Assembly: GCA_940671915.1 (NCBI GenBank)
Contig: CALNVZ010002100.1
Location: forward strand, 7,975,132-8,039,131
Direction: 5' to 3'
From: Paracentrotus lividus
Taxonomy: Eukaryota > Echinodermata > Echinoidea > Camarodonta > Echinidae
Length of the DNA: 64,000 nt
Shown piece by piece: positions 27,801 to 34,451 of the stretch. The position numbers were made by a program, and so were the translations under genes. The number at the start of each line of letters is the position of its first letter. Positions within the stretch are counted from its first letter, which is position 1. The notes under the pieces are model-generated. The model was not told the origin of the DNA, ran no database searches, and saw only the letters and a list, made by a program, of their open reading frames with translations.

Positions 27801-30800
27801 TTTATATAATGTTTATTTTGACGAAGGTTTCATGTCACGAATTTGAACATATCGTTGGTTATTTCACAAATTTGAATAGAAACAACGCACTGAAGAGTGG
27901 AAGCGTCTGCAAAACTACCTGTAAACTTGTTTCTTCTGATTTTATACATTTCACTACTGCCATTAGCTATCTGCTCTCTATATTTCTCATGATAAAGTTT
28001 GGGAAATGTTTATATAATGTTTATTTTGATGAAGGTTTCATGTCACGAATTTGAACATAGCGTTGATTATTTTACAAATTTGAATAGAAACAACGCACTG
28101 AAGAGTGGAAGCGTCTGCAAAACTACCTGTAAACTTGTTTCTTCTGATTTTATACATTTCACTACTGCCATTAGCTATCTGCTCTCTATATTTCTCATGA
28201 TAAAGCTTGAGAAATGTTTATATATTGTTTATTTTGACGAAGGTTTCATGTCACGAATTTGAACATAGCGTTGGTTATTTCACAAATTTGAATTAAAACA
28301 ACGCACTGAAGAGTGGAAGCGTCTGCAAAACTACCTGTAAACTGATTTTATACATTTCACTACTGCCATTAGCTATCTGCTCTCTATATTTCTCATAATA
28401 AAGTTTGGGAAATGTTTATATAATGTTTATTTTGATGAAGGTTTCATGTCACGAATTTGAACATAGCGTTGGTTATTTCACAAATTTGAATTAAAACAAC
28501 GCACTGAAGAGTGGAAGCGTCTGCAAAACTACCTGAACACTGATTTTATACATTTCACTACTGCCATTAGCTATCTGCTCTCTATATTTCTCATGATAAA
28601 AATCAATACCAACAAAACACAATCACAAAGACACCACCAAACAAACACACAAAATGCTGTTTTTATTTTTAGAATCTATGCTTGTATTCATTCGGAAAAG
28701 TATCCAAAATGCTTAATGACAAAAAATACTAAGCTAACTTTATTTCATGTGTACCTCAGAGTTGCAGTATGACCCAACTAAATGAAGCTTTATCTCGTGC
28801 TAGCGGAGCTCAGAAGTCCTAAATGAAGCTTTATCTCGTGCTAGTGGAGCACAGAAGTCCTTCTCTTTCATCACAGCCGAGCATCAGTTTAAACATTCAT
28901 TCGGAAAAGTATCCAAAATGCTTAATGGCAAAAAAAAATACTAAGCTAACTTTATTTTATGTGTACCTCAGAGTTGCAGTATGACCCAACTAAATGAAGC
29001 TTTATCTCGTGCTAGCGGAGCACAGAAATCCTTCTCATTCGTCACAGCCGAGCATCAGTTCAAGCAAGCTATGAAGCTTGCCACCAAGTCCTTTGAGCCA
29101 TCGCATCCCGCCGTTCAAAAGGTTAGCACCACACTAGATTACTAGTATACACAAAACAGTAATGACTCCAATCTTGGCTAAAATTATGAAGTGATTTTTT
29201 TTTTAATATATCTCTGTGAAGTCAACCAATCATTTTGTATAATAACTATAAATGTATCAACATGCAATCAATGTAAGATTATAACTAAACAATCAAGCAT
29301 AACACTTGCCAGTATACTCTCACATCCTTTTGTTTTGTAGGTGAAATTTAAAAAAAATGCACTATTAAGATTAATTATGATATGTACAAGTGGTGTCTTT
29401 ATACGCTCTACAAAGTGAAGTGCTCTTTTTAGCACTTCAGAGGCTGAAATCAGCGCTATTTAAGAGCTTGCATAGTGACTACATTCGGAGTGTTGTTTAA
29501 CTGTACTAAAACTGCTGTTTTAGCCCTTTCACGGGAGCTGAACTTTTAGCAAAAATGGCGTGACTTCGTTGAGATGCGAACCTGGGTCCCCTGCATGCGA
29601 AGCGCTGACGAGCACGTTAGACCAATTCACATCTCACGATTGCTAGCAGATCATATTGTTGCATGATGAACTTTCTTCAAATTTGCCATAATCATCTACT
29701 ATGCTGTCATATTTAAAGTAAGCTAGGGAGATCTCCGTTGGTCTATTGGCATGACTGGTAACGTCTGCGGTCCTCTTCCATGTCTAAGTGGACCCCGGTT
29801 CGAATCCCTTACCGATATTGAACATTTGTTATTGATAAATTATCACTTGGGCAAGTGCTAAAATAGCACTTCAGGTGCTGATATGGCACTTCAAGTGCAG
29901 TCACTATACATGCTATACGAGCACCACCCATACTGAATCAGCACTTCAGTTTTAAGAGTGTATCTTTAAAAAAAAAATGTTTTTCCTTTGCCTTCATCAA
30001 ATCATTGATTTCATACAGGCGTGTCTTGCTCTAGCCCAGTTTCATCTCCGTGTAAAAGGTGAAGTACAACTTGCACATGAGGTACTCAATGGCTTCATGA
30101 AACATTGCAACACACAGCAGACCGCTCAATTGGACAGAAAACTCACAAACATGGCCAAGATGTAAGTGGGAAATACAGATTTTGTTCGTTTATTTAAAGG
30201 GATATACACCTTCTTTAAAAAGATTTTATTCTGTAATTTTTTTGAGAAGCCAGATGGATGAACTTGCACTTCCTAAATAAGAATTGAATATAGTTATACA
30301 TAATCAAGTTCGCTGTCCTTGATTATATTGCTGAAAGCCGAGTCATATATACAAATATATATTATCCTTATAACGTTTATAAATGACTTGGATCACAATT
30401 ATCTTGTCGCATTTCTCTATAACGCTATCATTTTGATAACTTCGTGTTGTGTTGTTCGTGCTTGTGTTTCCAGATGCAAGAATGTAATGAATCAGAAGGC
30501 TGAATTAAAGGACATGGCAGACCAAAGGACGTCAACAACGCCACCTGCTGCAGTAGAAGACCATTTATACCACGTTGACGAGGGAGTTGCTGAAGACAAG
30601 GAAATCGAGGATGAAGAAATTGTTCCTACTATTGAACAAATTGTTGAATCAGCTCCACCAATGGATTTCGAAAGCGCTGATGATGAGTTGCAGGAGGCCG
30701 AGTTACGAGCCGAGTCTCCAGAGATGTTAGAAGCAATCCGACCTGAATCACCGGTCATGTTGCAGGCACAACGCGCTGAATCACCAGTTATGATGATGCA

Positions 30801-33800
30801 CGAAGTTCAGTCAGTCAAAATGGCATCTGTAGCTGCAATGGCGGAACCAGTTGAGTTAAGACAGGTCGAACGATGCATTGATGTTGAGGTGAAGGAGGTT
30901 AAGTTACGAGCTGCGTCTCCAGAGGTGTTAGAAGCAATACGAATTGAATCACCGGTAATGTTACAGGCACAACGCGCAGAATCACCAGTTATGATGATGC
31001 GTGAAGTTCAGTCAGTCAAAATGTCATCTGTAGCTGCAATGGCAGAACCTGTTGAGTTAACACAGGTCGAGAGCTGCGTTGATGAATTACGAGCCGCGTC
31101 TCCAGTGATGTTACAGGCACAACGCGTAGAATCACCAGTTATGATGATGCGCGAAGTTCAGTCAGTCAAGATGGAATATGCCAGTGCAAAAGCAGAACCC
31201 GTTGAACTAAGAAGCGCTGATGTTGAGGTGCAGAGGATCGAGTTACGAGCCGCGTCTCCAGAGATTTTAGATCCAATACGTGTTGAATCACCGGTAATGT
31301 TACAGGCACAACGCGTTGAATCTCCTGTTATGATGATGCGCGAAGTTCAGTCAGTCAAAATGGAATATGCCAGTGCAGTAGCTGTACCCGCTGTACTCAG
31401 AAGAGCTGATGTTGAGGTGCAGAGGGTCGAGATACGAGCCGAGTCTCCAGAGATGTTAGAAGCAATACGAGCTGAATCACCGGTAATGTTACAAGCACAA
31501 CGCGCTGAATCACCAGTTATGATGATGCGCGAAGTTCAGTCAGTCAAGATGGCTTCTGTAGCTGCAATACCGGAACCCGTTGAGTTAAGACAGGTCGAGC
31601 GCTACATAGATGATGACGTGCAAGAGGTTAAGTTACGATCTGCGTCTCCAGAGATGTTAGAAGCAATACGAGTTGAATCACCAGTAATGTTACGAGCACA
31701 ACGCGCTGAATCACCAGTTATGATGATGCGCGAAGTTCAGTCAGTCAAGATGGAATATGCCAGTGCAGTTGCAGAACCTATTGAACTCAGAAGAGAGATC
31801 GATGAAGATATTGGACAAGCCGCACCTCCAGTAATGTTGGATGCACCGGTAATGTCGCAGGAACGTCCCGCACAGTCCCAAGTAATTTGTGAATACACTG
31901 AAGTTGCGTCACCTGCTGAGTTAATCAAACCCGCTGTCCTCACTGTCGTTTATGCTGAGGAACTGGTTGCGGAGGTCAAATATACCCATGCAGTTGCTGA
32001 ACCCGTTCAGAGACCCCAACTCGAAAGCGCTAAGGTCGAATTGCAGGAGATCGAGCTACTTGATGAATCTCCAGTTGTGTTACATGCACAACGCGCTGAA
32101 TCCCCAGTTATGGTGATGCACGAAGTTCAGTCAGTGGCAATTACAGACTTACCTGCCACTGCAAAGATGGTTTCTCCTTATAAATCTCACCTGCATCGTA
32201 TATTGACATCCAAGAAAGCTGAAGATGGTGGCATTGACAAGGACCAGGATGAAAAGTTCTTGAAAGAAGCGGAAGATGAAGGACTGAAAATAATGAGGCG
32301 TGTGTTAAAGATATCAAATGAGGTAAGTGGATGTGTGGCGTGTCACTGCCTCCATTGAATGTCCTCTGTCTTCTGCTATATACACTACTGGCTATTATTA
32401 ATTAGCCACCTCCTAAACCATAAATTACAAGCCTTTCTTTATACTGTTATATCTAATTCATAGTTGTGGTGTTGTCAGTCATTTGTTTTTATCATCTAAA
32501 AAGGAAATTTTGTCCCTTTCATTCCCGAGAGCACATGAGGACCAAACTCAGTCATTTCTTTAAAAAAAAGGGAGGGGAAAAGAGGGGAAAAAAACTGAAA
32601 CTGAATCTTTAGAAAAGGGGATTATCACTTGGAAAAAAATAAAAAGCTTTTATATATTCCCCATAACTGTGTCAATGTATACTCTTCCTCAAGGAATTAT
32701 GGCCATAAGATGCAATATAAGCATGCAGCGGGATGGCGGGGACCCGTGAAAATATCATTTTACGAAGGGGGTATCGAACTAAAATCAGATGTCGCGATTA
32801 ACAAGCAAAATATAATAAATGTGTGAAAATTCACTTACTGCAGTAAATTATTATATATTCACCTCAAGAGATCAAATGTAATCATGATGTTTTGGACATA
32901 TCAGTGGGAGAAAGTTGCATGGAAATGTCTTTCCCATACAGGACAACAATATGAAATACTCCTTGGCAACAACACAAATAAATTCATCTTCTCGGGGCCC
33001 TAGCGTCTTGCTCCGCTTTTGTCTTGGTACCTTATGACCATTATTATTTTTTTTTTTTTGGGGGGGGGGGGAAGTATAAGTGAAACATGTTGGAAAAGTA
33101 CAAGCGAAACGTAAACAATTTTGGGGAAAATATGAACCAGCTTAATATTTTTTCCACTGTAATTCCCACTTCTAAAAATTTAATTTCAGGGGGCTTTTTC
33201 GTTTGTCCTCCCCTTTGGCAAAAAAAAATGACTGTGTTTATGAATGAAATAAATTATATAACAATATACAGAAATCATAGTATAACACATAAAATGTACT
33301 TATGAAACAAAACTATGCAGAAAAGGGATGAATTTTCAATATTTTTTTCATGTGAACAATTCAAGTCTATATTAAACATTGAGGCATAGTTCCTCATTCT
33401 TGAATCAGATTCTTGGTCATGGTTAGTATTGATATGATGATATAATTAGTTTGCTGTGTTGTATAATCAATTTTAGGATGAGGACGGTTGGTGGACCTGG
33501 GAACTCACTGATATCGAGGATGAATTTGAGGTCGATTGCAAGGCTATTATTGGTGCCCTCAGGAACCCAAAGAAGAGCTTCAAGTTGGATGAAAGATTAG
33601 TTGAAACATGTAAGCCGATATTTTAATTTAAAAGTTTTTTATACAAGTTAATAACGTTTTTTTTTTTTTTTTAGTTTTTTTAGTTTTTTTTTTTTTTTTT
33701 GGTTTTGTTTTACTCTAATAAAGTTGCACTGGCGTGTTTGCTCTTATAAACAGAATACACAAAATTTATGTAGGGCCCCTAAATTTATACTTGATTATGA

Positions 33801-34451
33801 TAATTGTAAGTGCAAGTATCTGTTATGTATCAAAGTCACATTTGGGGCATATACTTAATAATATTAGACGTAGATCGGAATAGTTTGCATATGTCCAACG
33901 TGATTCTTAAAAGGAGGAGGGGCGCACGCTTACTTTAATGCGCCCTCGCATGTATTCGCCACTAAAATGTTATACACATCATGCTTTCTATAAACAATGA
34001 TCTTTATTGGAGATTCAATTTGTAATTCGTTATCAACGCATGAATTTTCAAATCATAATAGTTAACTTCACTGGTTTTGAATTTTACTCAATTAGACATT
34101 TACTTCCATTCTTTGATACTTAAACAACTACTTTTTGTCTCAGGGATGTCCTCGATGGATGTAATCGTGAAGATTGTAGCGGCGGCTCTAGTGTTATCTA
34201 TGTATAAAACATGGATTTCATTGGTAGAGCACAATGTCCCTGCACTATCATGCGATGATGCAGCTATCCACTTCATTCCGGACCAGATACATGGTTGGTT
34301 AGAGTGCTGTCTATCGAGAGATGTCAATCAGCTCTGCACAATGGCATTTGGAGAAACGGCTACCTGGTCATCAATCCTTGAGCAATTCCCAGCAGGAATC
34401 ATAAAGCATGTCTTACGCCCAATCAGGCTTTGTATGGCAAGAAATGAATGA
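2349..34451 (+). CDS. PARP4: PARP4-like (vault PARP) gene, 3' part, 16 exons
   Basis: Exons: 2349-2567, 3616-3827, 4695-4776, 13621-13761, 14325-14511, 14955-15222, 15426-15525, 23804-23992, 24987-25067, 25922-26104, 27382-27504, 28972-29121, 30019-30161, 30474-32322, 33477-33609, 34144-34451. Phases agree at every junction and the joined length is 4368 nt, a multiple of 3. Order of parts in the visible 1455 residues: VIT domain (about 1-215), VWA domain (about 225-400, MIDAS DRSTS near 243), PARP4-type segment after VWA (to about 555), acidic linker, repeat-rich region (about 768-1257), C-terminal domain starting at WTWELTD. Family knowledge: PARP4 is a mono-ADP-ribosyltransferase of the vault ribonucleoprotein particle whose C-terminus binds major vault protein. 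Here the N-terminal BRCT and catalytic parts fall outside the window, so enzyme activity cannot be judged. VWA5A-type proteins share VIT and VWA but match less well than PARP4, whose phrases GHGAYLM and VGNLPP recur. All introns are GT-AG except the one after exon 4, which is GC-AG. Confidence 0.9.
2656..2744. repeat. Near-perfect hairpin, 38-nt arms
   Basis: aggcgccttctccattcaaa at 2656 pairs with its complement ending at 2744. The loop is only about 11 nt. It lies 89 bases after the donor of exon 1 of the PARP4-like gene. It is probably the pruned end of an inverted-repeat transposon. The phrase ggagaaggcgc also occurs at 44453. Confidence 0.8.
3616..3827 (+). CDS. PARP4: PARP4-like exon 2: second half of VIT domain
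   Basis: Acceptor tacag, donor gtaaga, leaves phase 2. Encodes NVFTITVGNLPPGSYVLICV, then VTELVVEGDR and VAPWKKK. The VGNLPP turn and the following YVTEL strand are hallmarks of the PARP4/ITIH VIT domain. A foldback element begins eight bases into the following intron. Confidence 0.93.
3835..4217. mobile_element. MITE-like foldback rich in GAGACGTCTC
   Basis: 31-nt termini starting agggtggtacctcacttcgc pair with the right end (4187-4217). The interior repeats gagacgtctccgcgac in both orientations and has three 24-bp copies of a gaaactactttgaga unit. It starts eight bases into the intron after exon 2. Non-coding. Confidence 0.85.
4695..4776 (+). CDS. PARP4: PARP4-like exon 3: end of VIT, FMATITMPSKI motif
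   Basis: 82 nt, enters in phase 2 and leaves in phase 0 with donor gtaagc. The segment SFMATITMPSKIRSVHCPTH matches the stretch after the VIT core in PARP4 and VWA5A proteins (S-F-x-x-x-I-x-M-P). It joins directly to exon 4 with no residues missing relative to the family pattern, so no coding exon needs to be sought in the 8.8 kb intron. Confidence 0.88.
5153..5668. mobile_element. Mariner-type MITE, TA target duplication
   Basis: The terminal inverted repeat begins cagtgcgtcccataaaaaag on the left and its complement ends the element (gggacgcactg), arms about 40 nt. TA flanks both ends. The interior is non-coding. A second, diverged member lies at 46640-47071. Confidence 0.85.
5974..5998. 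other. Assembly gap of 25 N
   Basis: A run of exactly 25 N. It marks the left edge of the region whose sequence quality is doubtful. Confidence 1.
7060..10700. repeat. Three noisy tandem copies of a ~1.3 kb unit
   Basis: Landmarks recur in order near 7080, 8470 and 9775: taggcatgtttttggccaaa, then the Ala-rich-looking gcgcgc blocks, then aaaatggcgtctagatgacg with a poly-A run and a tacatacgtacatacca phrase. The copies differ by many one-base indels, the third most strongly. A cleaner copy of the right half lies at 13108-13430. Confidence 0.75.
10640..11900 (+). pseudogene. Error-laden copy of 13.4-14.5 kb including PARP4-like exons 4 and 5
   Basis: The order of motifs matches 13420-14510 throughout: aaacccacgaccttttatac, ctcatttgctagcaaaagga (exon 4 acceptor, near 10873), then tctatcccgaatttcagtga (exon 5, near 11697). 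Frequent single-base insertions and deletions break both exons. It could be a true decayed duplication, but the even spread of indels looks like uncorrected long-read sequence. Confidence 0.75.
13325..13373. repeat. Poly-A run, about 49 nt
   Basis: Uninterrupted A tract inside the repeated unit upstream of exon 4. The equivalent tracts in the noisy copies are shorter and broken by G. Confidence 0.95.
13621..13761 (+). CDS. PARP4: PARP4-like exon 4, VIT-VWA linker, GC donor
   Basis: Acceptor ttgctag, phase 0, 47 codons. Encodes MDISMCEGDRLVDGLQLLVD followed by HKPRIWREKLPDDRERQ, which parallels the PARP4 segment just before the VWA domain. Translation continuity demands that the exon end at CAG with the intron starting gcgagt, a GC-AG intron. 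No usable GT lies in the right phase nearby. A noisy second copy of this exon at about 10873-11031 carries the same CAG-GCGAG junction. Confidence 0.88.
14325..14511 (+). CDS. PARP4: PARP4-like exon 5: VWA domain start with MIDAS
   Basis: Acceptor ccacag, donor gtatgt, leaves in phase 1. Encodes ACMVVFYPEFP, then VVIMLDRSTSMKG. DRSTS is the DxSxS metal-ion-dependent adhesion site of VWA domains and is intact, so divalent-metal ligand binding is possible. The helix AKKLVHMILENLPPGSRYNL and the strand VIFG follow, as expected for the fold. Confidence 0.93.
14595..14830 (+). mobile_element. LINE reverse-transcriptase C-terminal scrap
   Basis: The frame reads YWDRAFSSVDPGLWNSLPIQ, then LRNI, the signature found at the C-terminal end of many jockey/CR1-type LINE ORF2 proteins (R-A-F-x-x-x-x-P-x-L-W-N-S-L-P). 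Only about 70 residues remain. It lies in the intron between PARP4-like exons 5 and 6. Confidence 0.7.
14955..15222 (+). CDS. PARP4: PARP4-like exon 6: VWA domain middle
   Basis: Acceptor ctccag, donor gtattg. Begins FEELYPASVLATDD. GATEVWRPLRALSLL carries a threonine-like third MIDAS position, and FLISDGHVTNEQDTLMEV contains the SDGH strand-end typical of PARP4 VWA domains. It ends LFTFGVR. Both neighbouring junctions restore the frame. Confidence 0.93.
15426..15525 (+). CDS. PARP4: PARP4-like exon 7: VWA domain end
   Basis: Acceptor ctcag, donor gtaaag, phase 2 in and 0 out. Encodes SESNRHVLRTLADTGGGAYE, then FDPRSKSTWEAK. The NRHVLR-L-GGG-E-F pattern matches PARP4 closely and closes the VWA fold. 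An 8.3 kb intron follows. Confidence 0.92.
16369..16435. repeat. 67-nt near-perfect hairpin
   Basis: gactggatagttactatttt pairs with its exact complement at the right end. The centre is gggggcttcgcccc. The small loop and GC core give a very stable cruciform or RNA stem. Confidence 0.88.
16735..16810 (-). repeat. tRNA-like sequence, probable SINE head
   Basis: Minus-strand reading has an A-box-like tggctgagtggataacgcg and a B-box-like gggtttgttccccgac, with an anticodon-like loop CTCATAA. The acceptor ends do not pair, so a SINE-derived tRNA relic is more likely than a tRNA gene. Confidence 0.55.
17041..17190. mobile_element. GTGGCGGATCCAG-ended element, copy 1
   Basis: Starts gtggcggatccaggcggggg and contains ctgtacatgttaaaatcgga, which is shared with copies at 45460-45590 and, more diverged, 20505-20665. 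Ends are imperfect here. Confidence 0.6.
18955..19115. repeat. Degenerate minisatellite, TTTGGTCTAATNNC unit
   Basis: Phrases such as tttggactaacccccttttg, tttggtctaattcattttca and ttcgtctaatgtccatttcg follow each other with a loose period of about 18-20 bases. Confidence 0.55.
20505..20665. mobile_element. GTGGCGGATCC-type element, copy 2, with poly-C
   Basis: The interior cactcattggctacatgtta matches the shared core of copies at 17.1 and 45.5 kb. The right end reads gaatccaccactgg, a decayed form of the family terminus. A C-run of about 24 nt lies inside. Confidence 0.5.
22395..22615. repeat. Cryptic repeat of CTAGATCT words
   Basis: Overlapping ctagatctagat, agatctaac and tctagact words in both orientations make this patch strongly self-complementary. 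No coding content. Confidence 0.75.
23804..23992 (+). CDS. PARP4: PARP4-like exon 8: post-VWA segment
   Basis: 63 codons, phase 0 both ends, acceptor gacag, donor gtacag. Begins VQAQVRRSCQPAATSIKVIW and continues IVQAPSQIASLFTGSRLVLY. This parallels the PARP4 stretch following the VWA domain (arrangement ...P-x-Q-x-x-S-L-F-x-x-x-R-L-x-x-Y). Confidence 0.9.
24033..24084. repeat. Poly-A run, about 52 nt
   Basis: Long uninterrupted A tract 40 bases after the donor of PARP4-like exon 8. It is either a microsatellite or the tail of a degraded retroelement. Confidence 0.95.
24568..24612. repeat. (AT)n microsatellite
   Basis: Uninterrupted alternating AT tract just left of a foldback element whose own centre is also AT-repeat. 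Confidence 0.95.
24629..24944. mobile_element. Foldback element with TA-repeat centre
   Basis: 64-nt arms: the left contains agagaataatagttgacgta and caaagttcgccggtgc, and the right (24882-24944) is their complement. The centre is TA microsatellite. Non-coding, inside the intron between exons 8 and 9. Confidence 0.85.
24987..25067 (+). CDS. PARP4: PARP4-like exon 9: short post-VWA exon
   Basis: 27 codons, phase 0, acceptor tttcatag, donor gtaagt. Encodes VELEAEIEGRTECLTVTADQ and ends TATGL. It has little independent signature. It is accepted because it sits between two confident exons, keeps phase, and has good splice sites. Confidence 0.85.
25922..26104 (+). CDS. PARP4: PARP4-like exon 10: TSFIAIEER segment
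   Basis: 61 codons, phase 0, acceptor tatcag, donor gtaaca. Begins TLHRLATRGIVRDWE and ends SPLTSFIAIEERNE. The pair L-A-x-R-x-x-I-R-D and T-S-F-x-A-x-E is diagnostic for the region C-terminal to VWA in PARP4 and VWA5A. Confidence 0.93.
26850..27310 (-). mobile_element. Dispersed repeat, copy related to 60.9-61.4 kb
   Basis: Read on the minus strand from ggggtgttttggtagctgtc through a G-run, ttatgcatgaatcat, to agaaccattttgaagcata. The same succession appears on the plus strand from 60911 to about 61380. Non-coding, about 30 percent diverged by eye. Confidence 0.7.
27382..27504 (+). CDS. PARP4: PARP4-like exon 11: acidic linker
   Basis: 41 codons, phase 0, acceptor gcgtag, donor gtatac. Encodes DDESHDDDVPSLDDILGDIW and a Trp/Asp-rich tail. 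Twelve of the 41 residues are Asp. It follows the ERNE end of exon 10, comparable to the acidic stretch after the same motif in other PARP4 proteins. No fold is recognised. Confidence 0.85.
27585..28602. repeat. Tandem array, five copies of a ~208-bp unit
   Basis: Units start near 27585, 27793, 28001, 28209 and 28407. The first three are about 208 bp, and the last two share a 10-bp deletion in the gtttcttctg part. The copies are almost identical. Because 208 is not a multiple of three, the 87-residue frames inside are not a repeated protein. It lies in the intron before exon 12. Confidence 0.95.
28760..28893 (+). pseudogene. Decayed duplicate of PARP4-like exon 12
   Basis: Same acceptor and first 17 codons as exon 12, then TAA in frame after GAQKS. 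A nested 39-bp duplication (ctaaatgaagctttatctcg twice) caused the break. It ends at gcatcagttt without the last third of the exon or a donor. The upstream intron sequence is duplicated too (from about 28687). Confidence 0.88.
28972..29121 (+). CDS. PARP4: PARP4-like exon 12
   Basis: 50 codons, phase 0. The acceptor is taken as gtacctcag before AGT, because the next AG (gttgcag) would put TGA in frame. Encodes SCSMTQLNEALSRASGAQKS and continues through AEHQFKQAMKLATKSFEP to VQK, probably helical. Donor gttagc. A decayed duplicate of the exon lies 212 bases upstream (from 28760). Confidence 0.82.
29391..29960. mobile_element. Composite element with two opposed tRNA-like heads
   Basis: A minus-strand tRNA-like stretch (29575-29645) has tggtctaacgtgc and ggttcgcatctc as A and B boxes. 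A plus-strand one (29735-29815) has a good B box, ggttcgaatcc. The outer ends carry repeated agcacttca / gtgctcgta words in inverse orientation. It reads as two SINE heads in inverted arrangement. Confidence 0.55.
30019..30161 (+). CDS. PARP4: PARP4-like exon 13
   Basis: 143 nt, acceptor catacag, donor gtaagt, leaves phase 2. Encodes ACLALAQFHLRVKGEVQLAH, then EVLNGFMKHCNTQQ and LDRKLTNMAKM. It is predicted helical and amphipathic, with no known domain. Phase is consistent with both neighbours. Confidence 0.85.
30474..32322 (+). CDS. PARP4: PARP4-like exon 14: giant exon with internal protein repeats
   Basis: 1849 nt, acceptor tttccag, donor gtaagt. Upstream codons of the same open frame (from 30319) are intron. 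It starts with an acidic lead-in (IEDEEIVPTIEQIVES). It then has repeats built on SPVMLQAQRAESPVMMM followed by REVQSVKM, an Ala/Glu-rich spacer and ELRAASPE. Six clear units span roughly 30700-31815 and two decayed ones continue to about 32166. The unit length is about 50-65 residues. The third unit lacks the leading SPE-LEAIR part. The exon ends in a charged helix (KDQDEKFLKEAEDEGLKIMR). The repeat occupies the place of the low-complexity region between VWA and C-terminus in PARP4. I know of no named domain for it. The even spacing and Met/Glu/Val content suggest an extended or coiled scaffold. Confidence 0.93.
32323..33476. other. Intron 14 of PARP4-like gene
   Basis: No exon or clear element. 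It includes purine-rich ggggaaaagagggg tracts (32565-32600) and a T-run joined to a G-run at 33048-33071. Confidence 0.6.
33477..33609 (+). CDS. PARP4: PARP4-like exon 15: WELTD motif, start of C-terminal domain
   Basis: 133 nt, acceptor attttag, donor gtaagc, leaves phase 1. Encodes DEDGWWTWELTDIEDEFEVD, then CKAIIGALRNPKKSF. The W-x-x-T-x-x-L/I arrangement after an acidic turn opens the C-terminal domain in PARP4 and VWA5A proteins. In PARP4 this end binds major vault protein. That function is inferred here. Confidence 0.88.
34144..34451 (+). CDS. PARP4: PARP4-like terminal exon 16
   Basis: Acceptor gtctcag, phase 1 in (restoring TGG), stop TGA at 34449-34451. Encodes SMDVIVKIVAAALVLSMYK, a hydrophobic helix typical of this C-terminal domain, followed by IHGWLECCLS and KHVLRPIRLCMARNE. 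The family helix order is kept, but sequence similarity is modest. No convincing poly-A site was assigned. AATAAA occurs near 35051 and 35625, too far to be sure. Confidence 0.88.

Noticed and set aside
27664-28262. Repeated 87-residue frames (MRNVYIMFILTKVSCHEF-like)
   Set aside because: They come from the 208-bp tandem array; the period is not a multiple of three, so they cannot form one repeat protein, and no splice logic joins them.
30319-30473. N-terminal hydrophobic extension of the 679-residue frame
   Set aside because: The exon 14 acceptor at 30473 restores the phase from exon 13; the hydrophobic residues upstream are intron translation, not a signal peptide.
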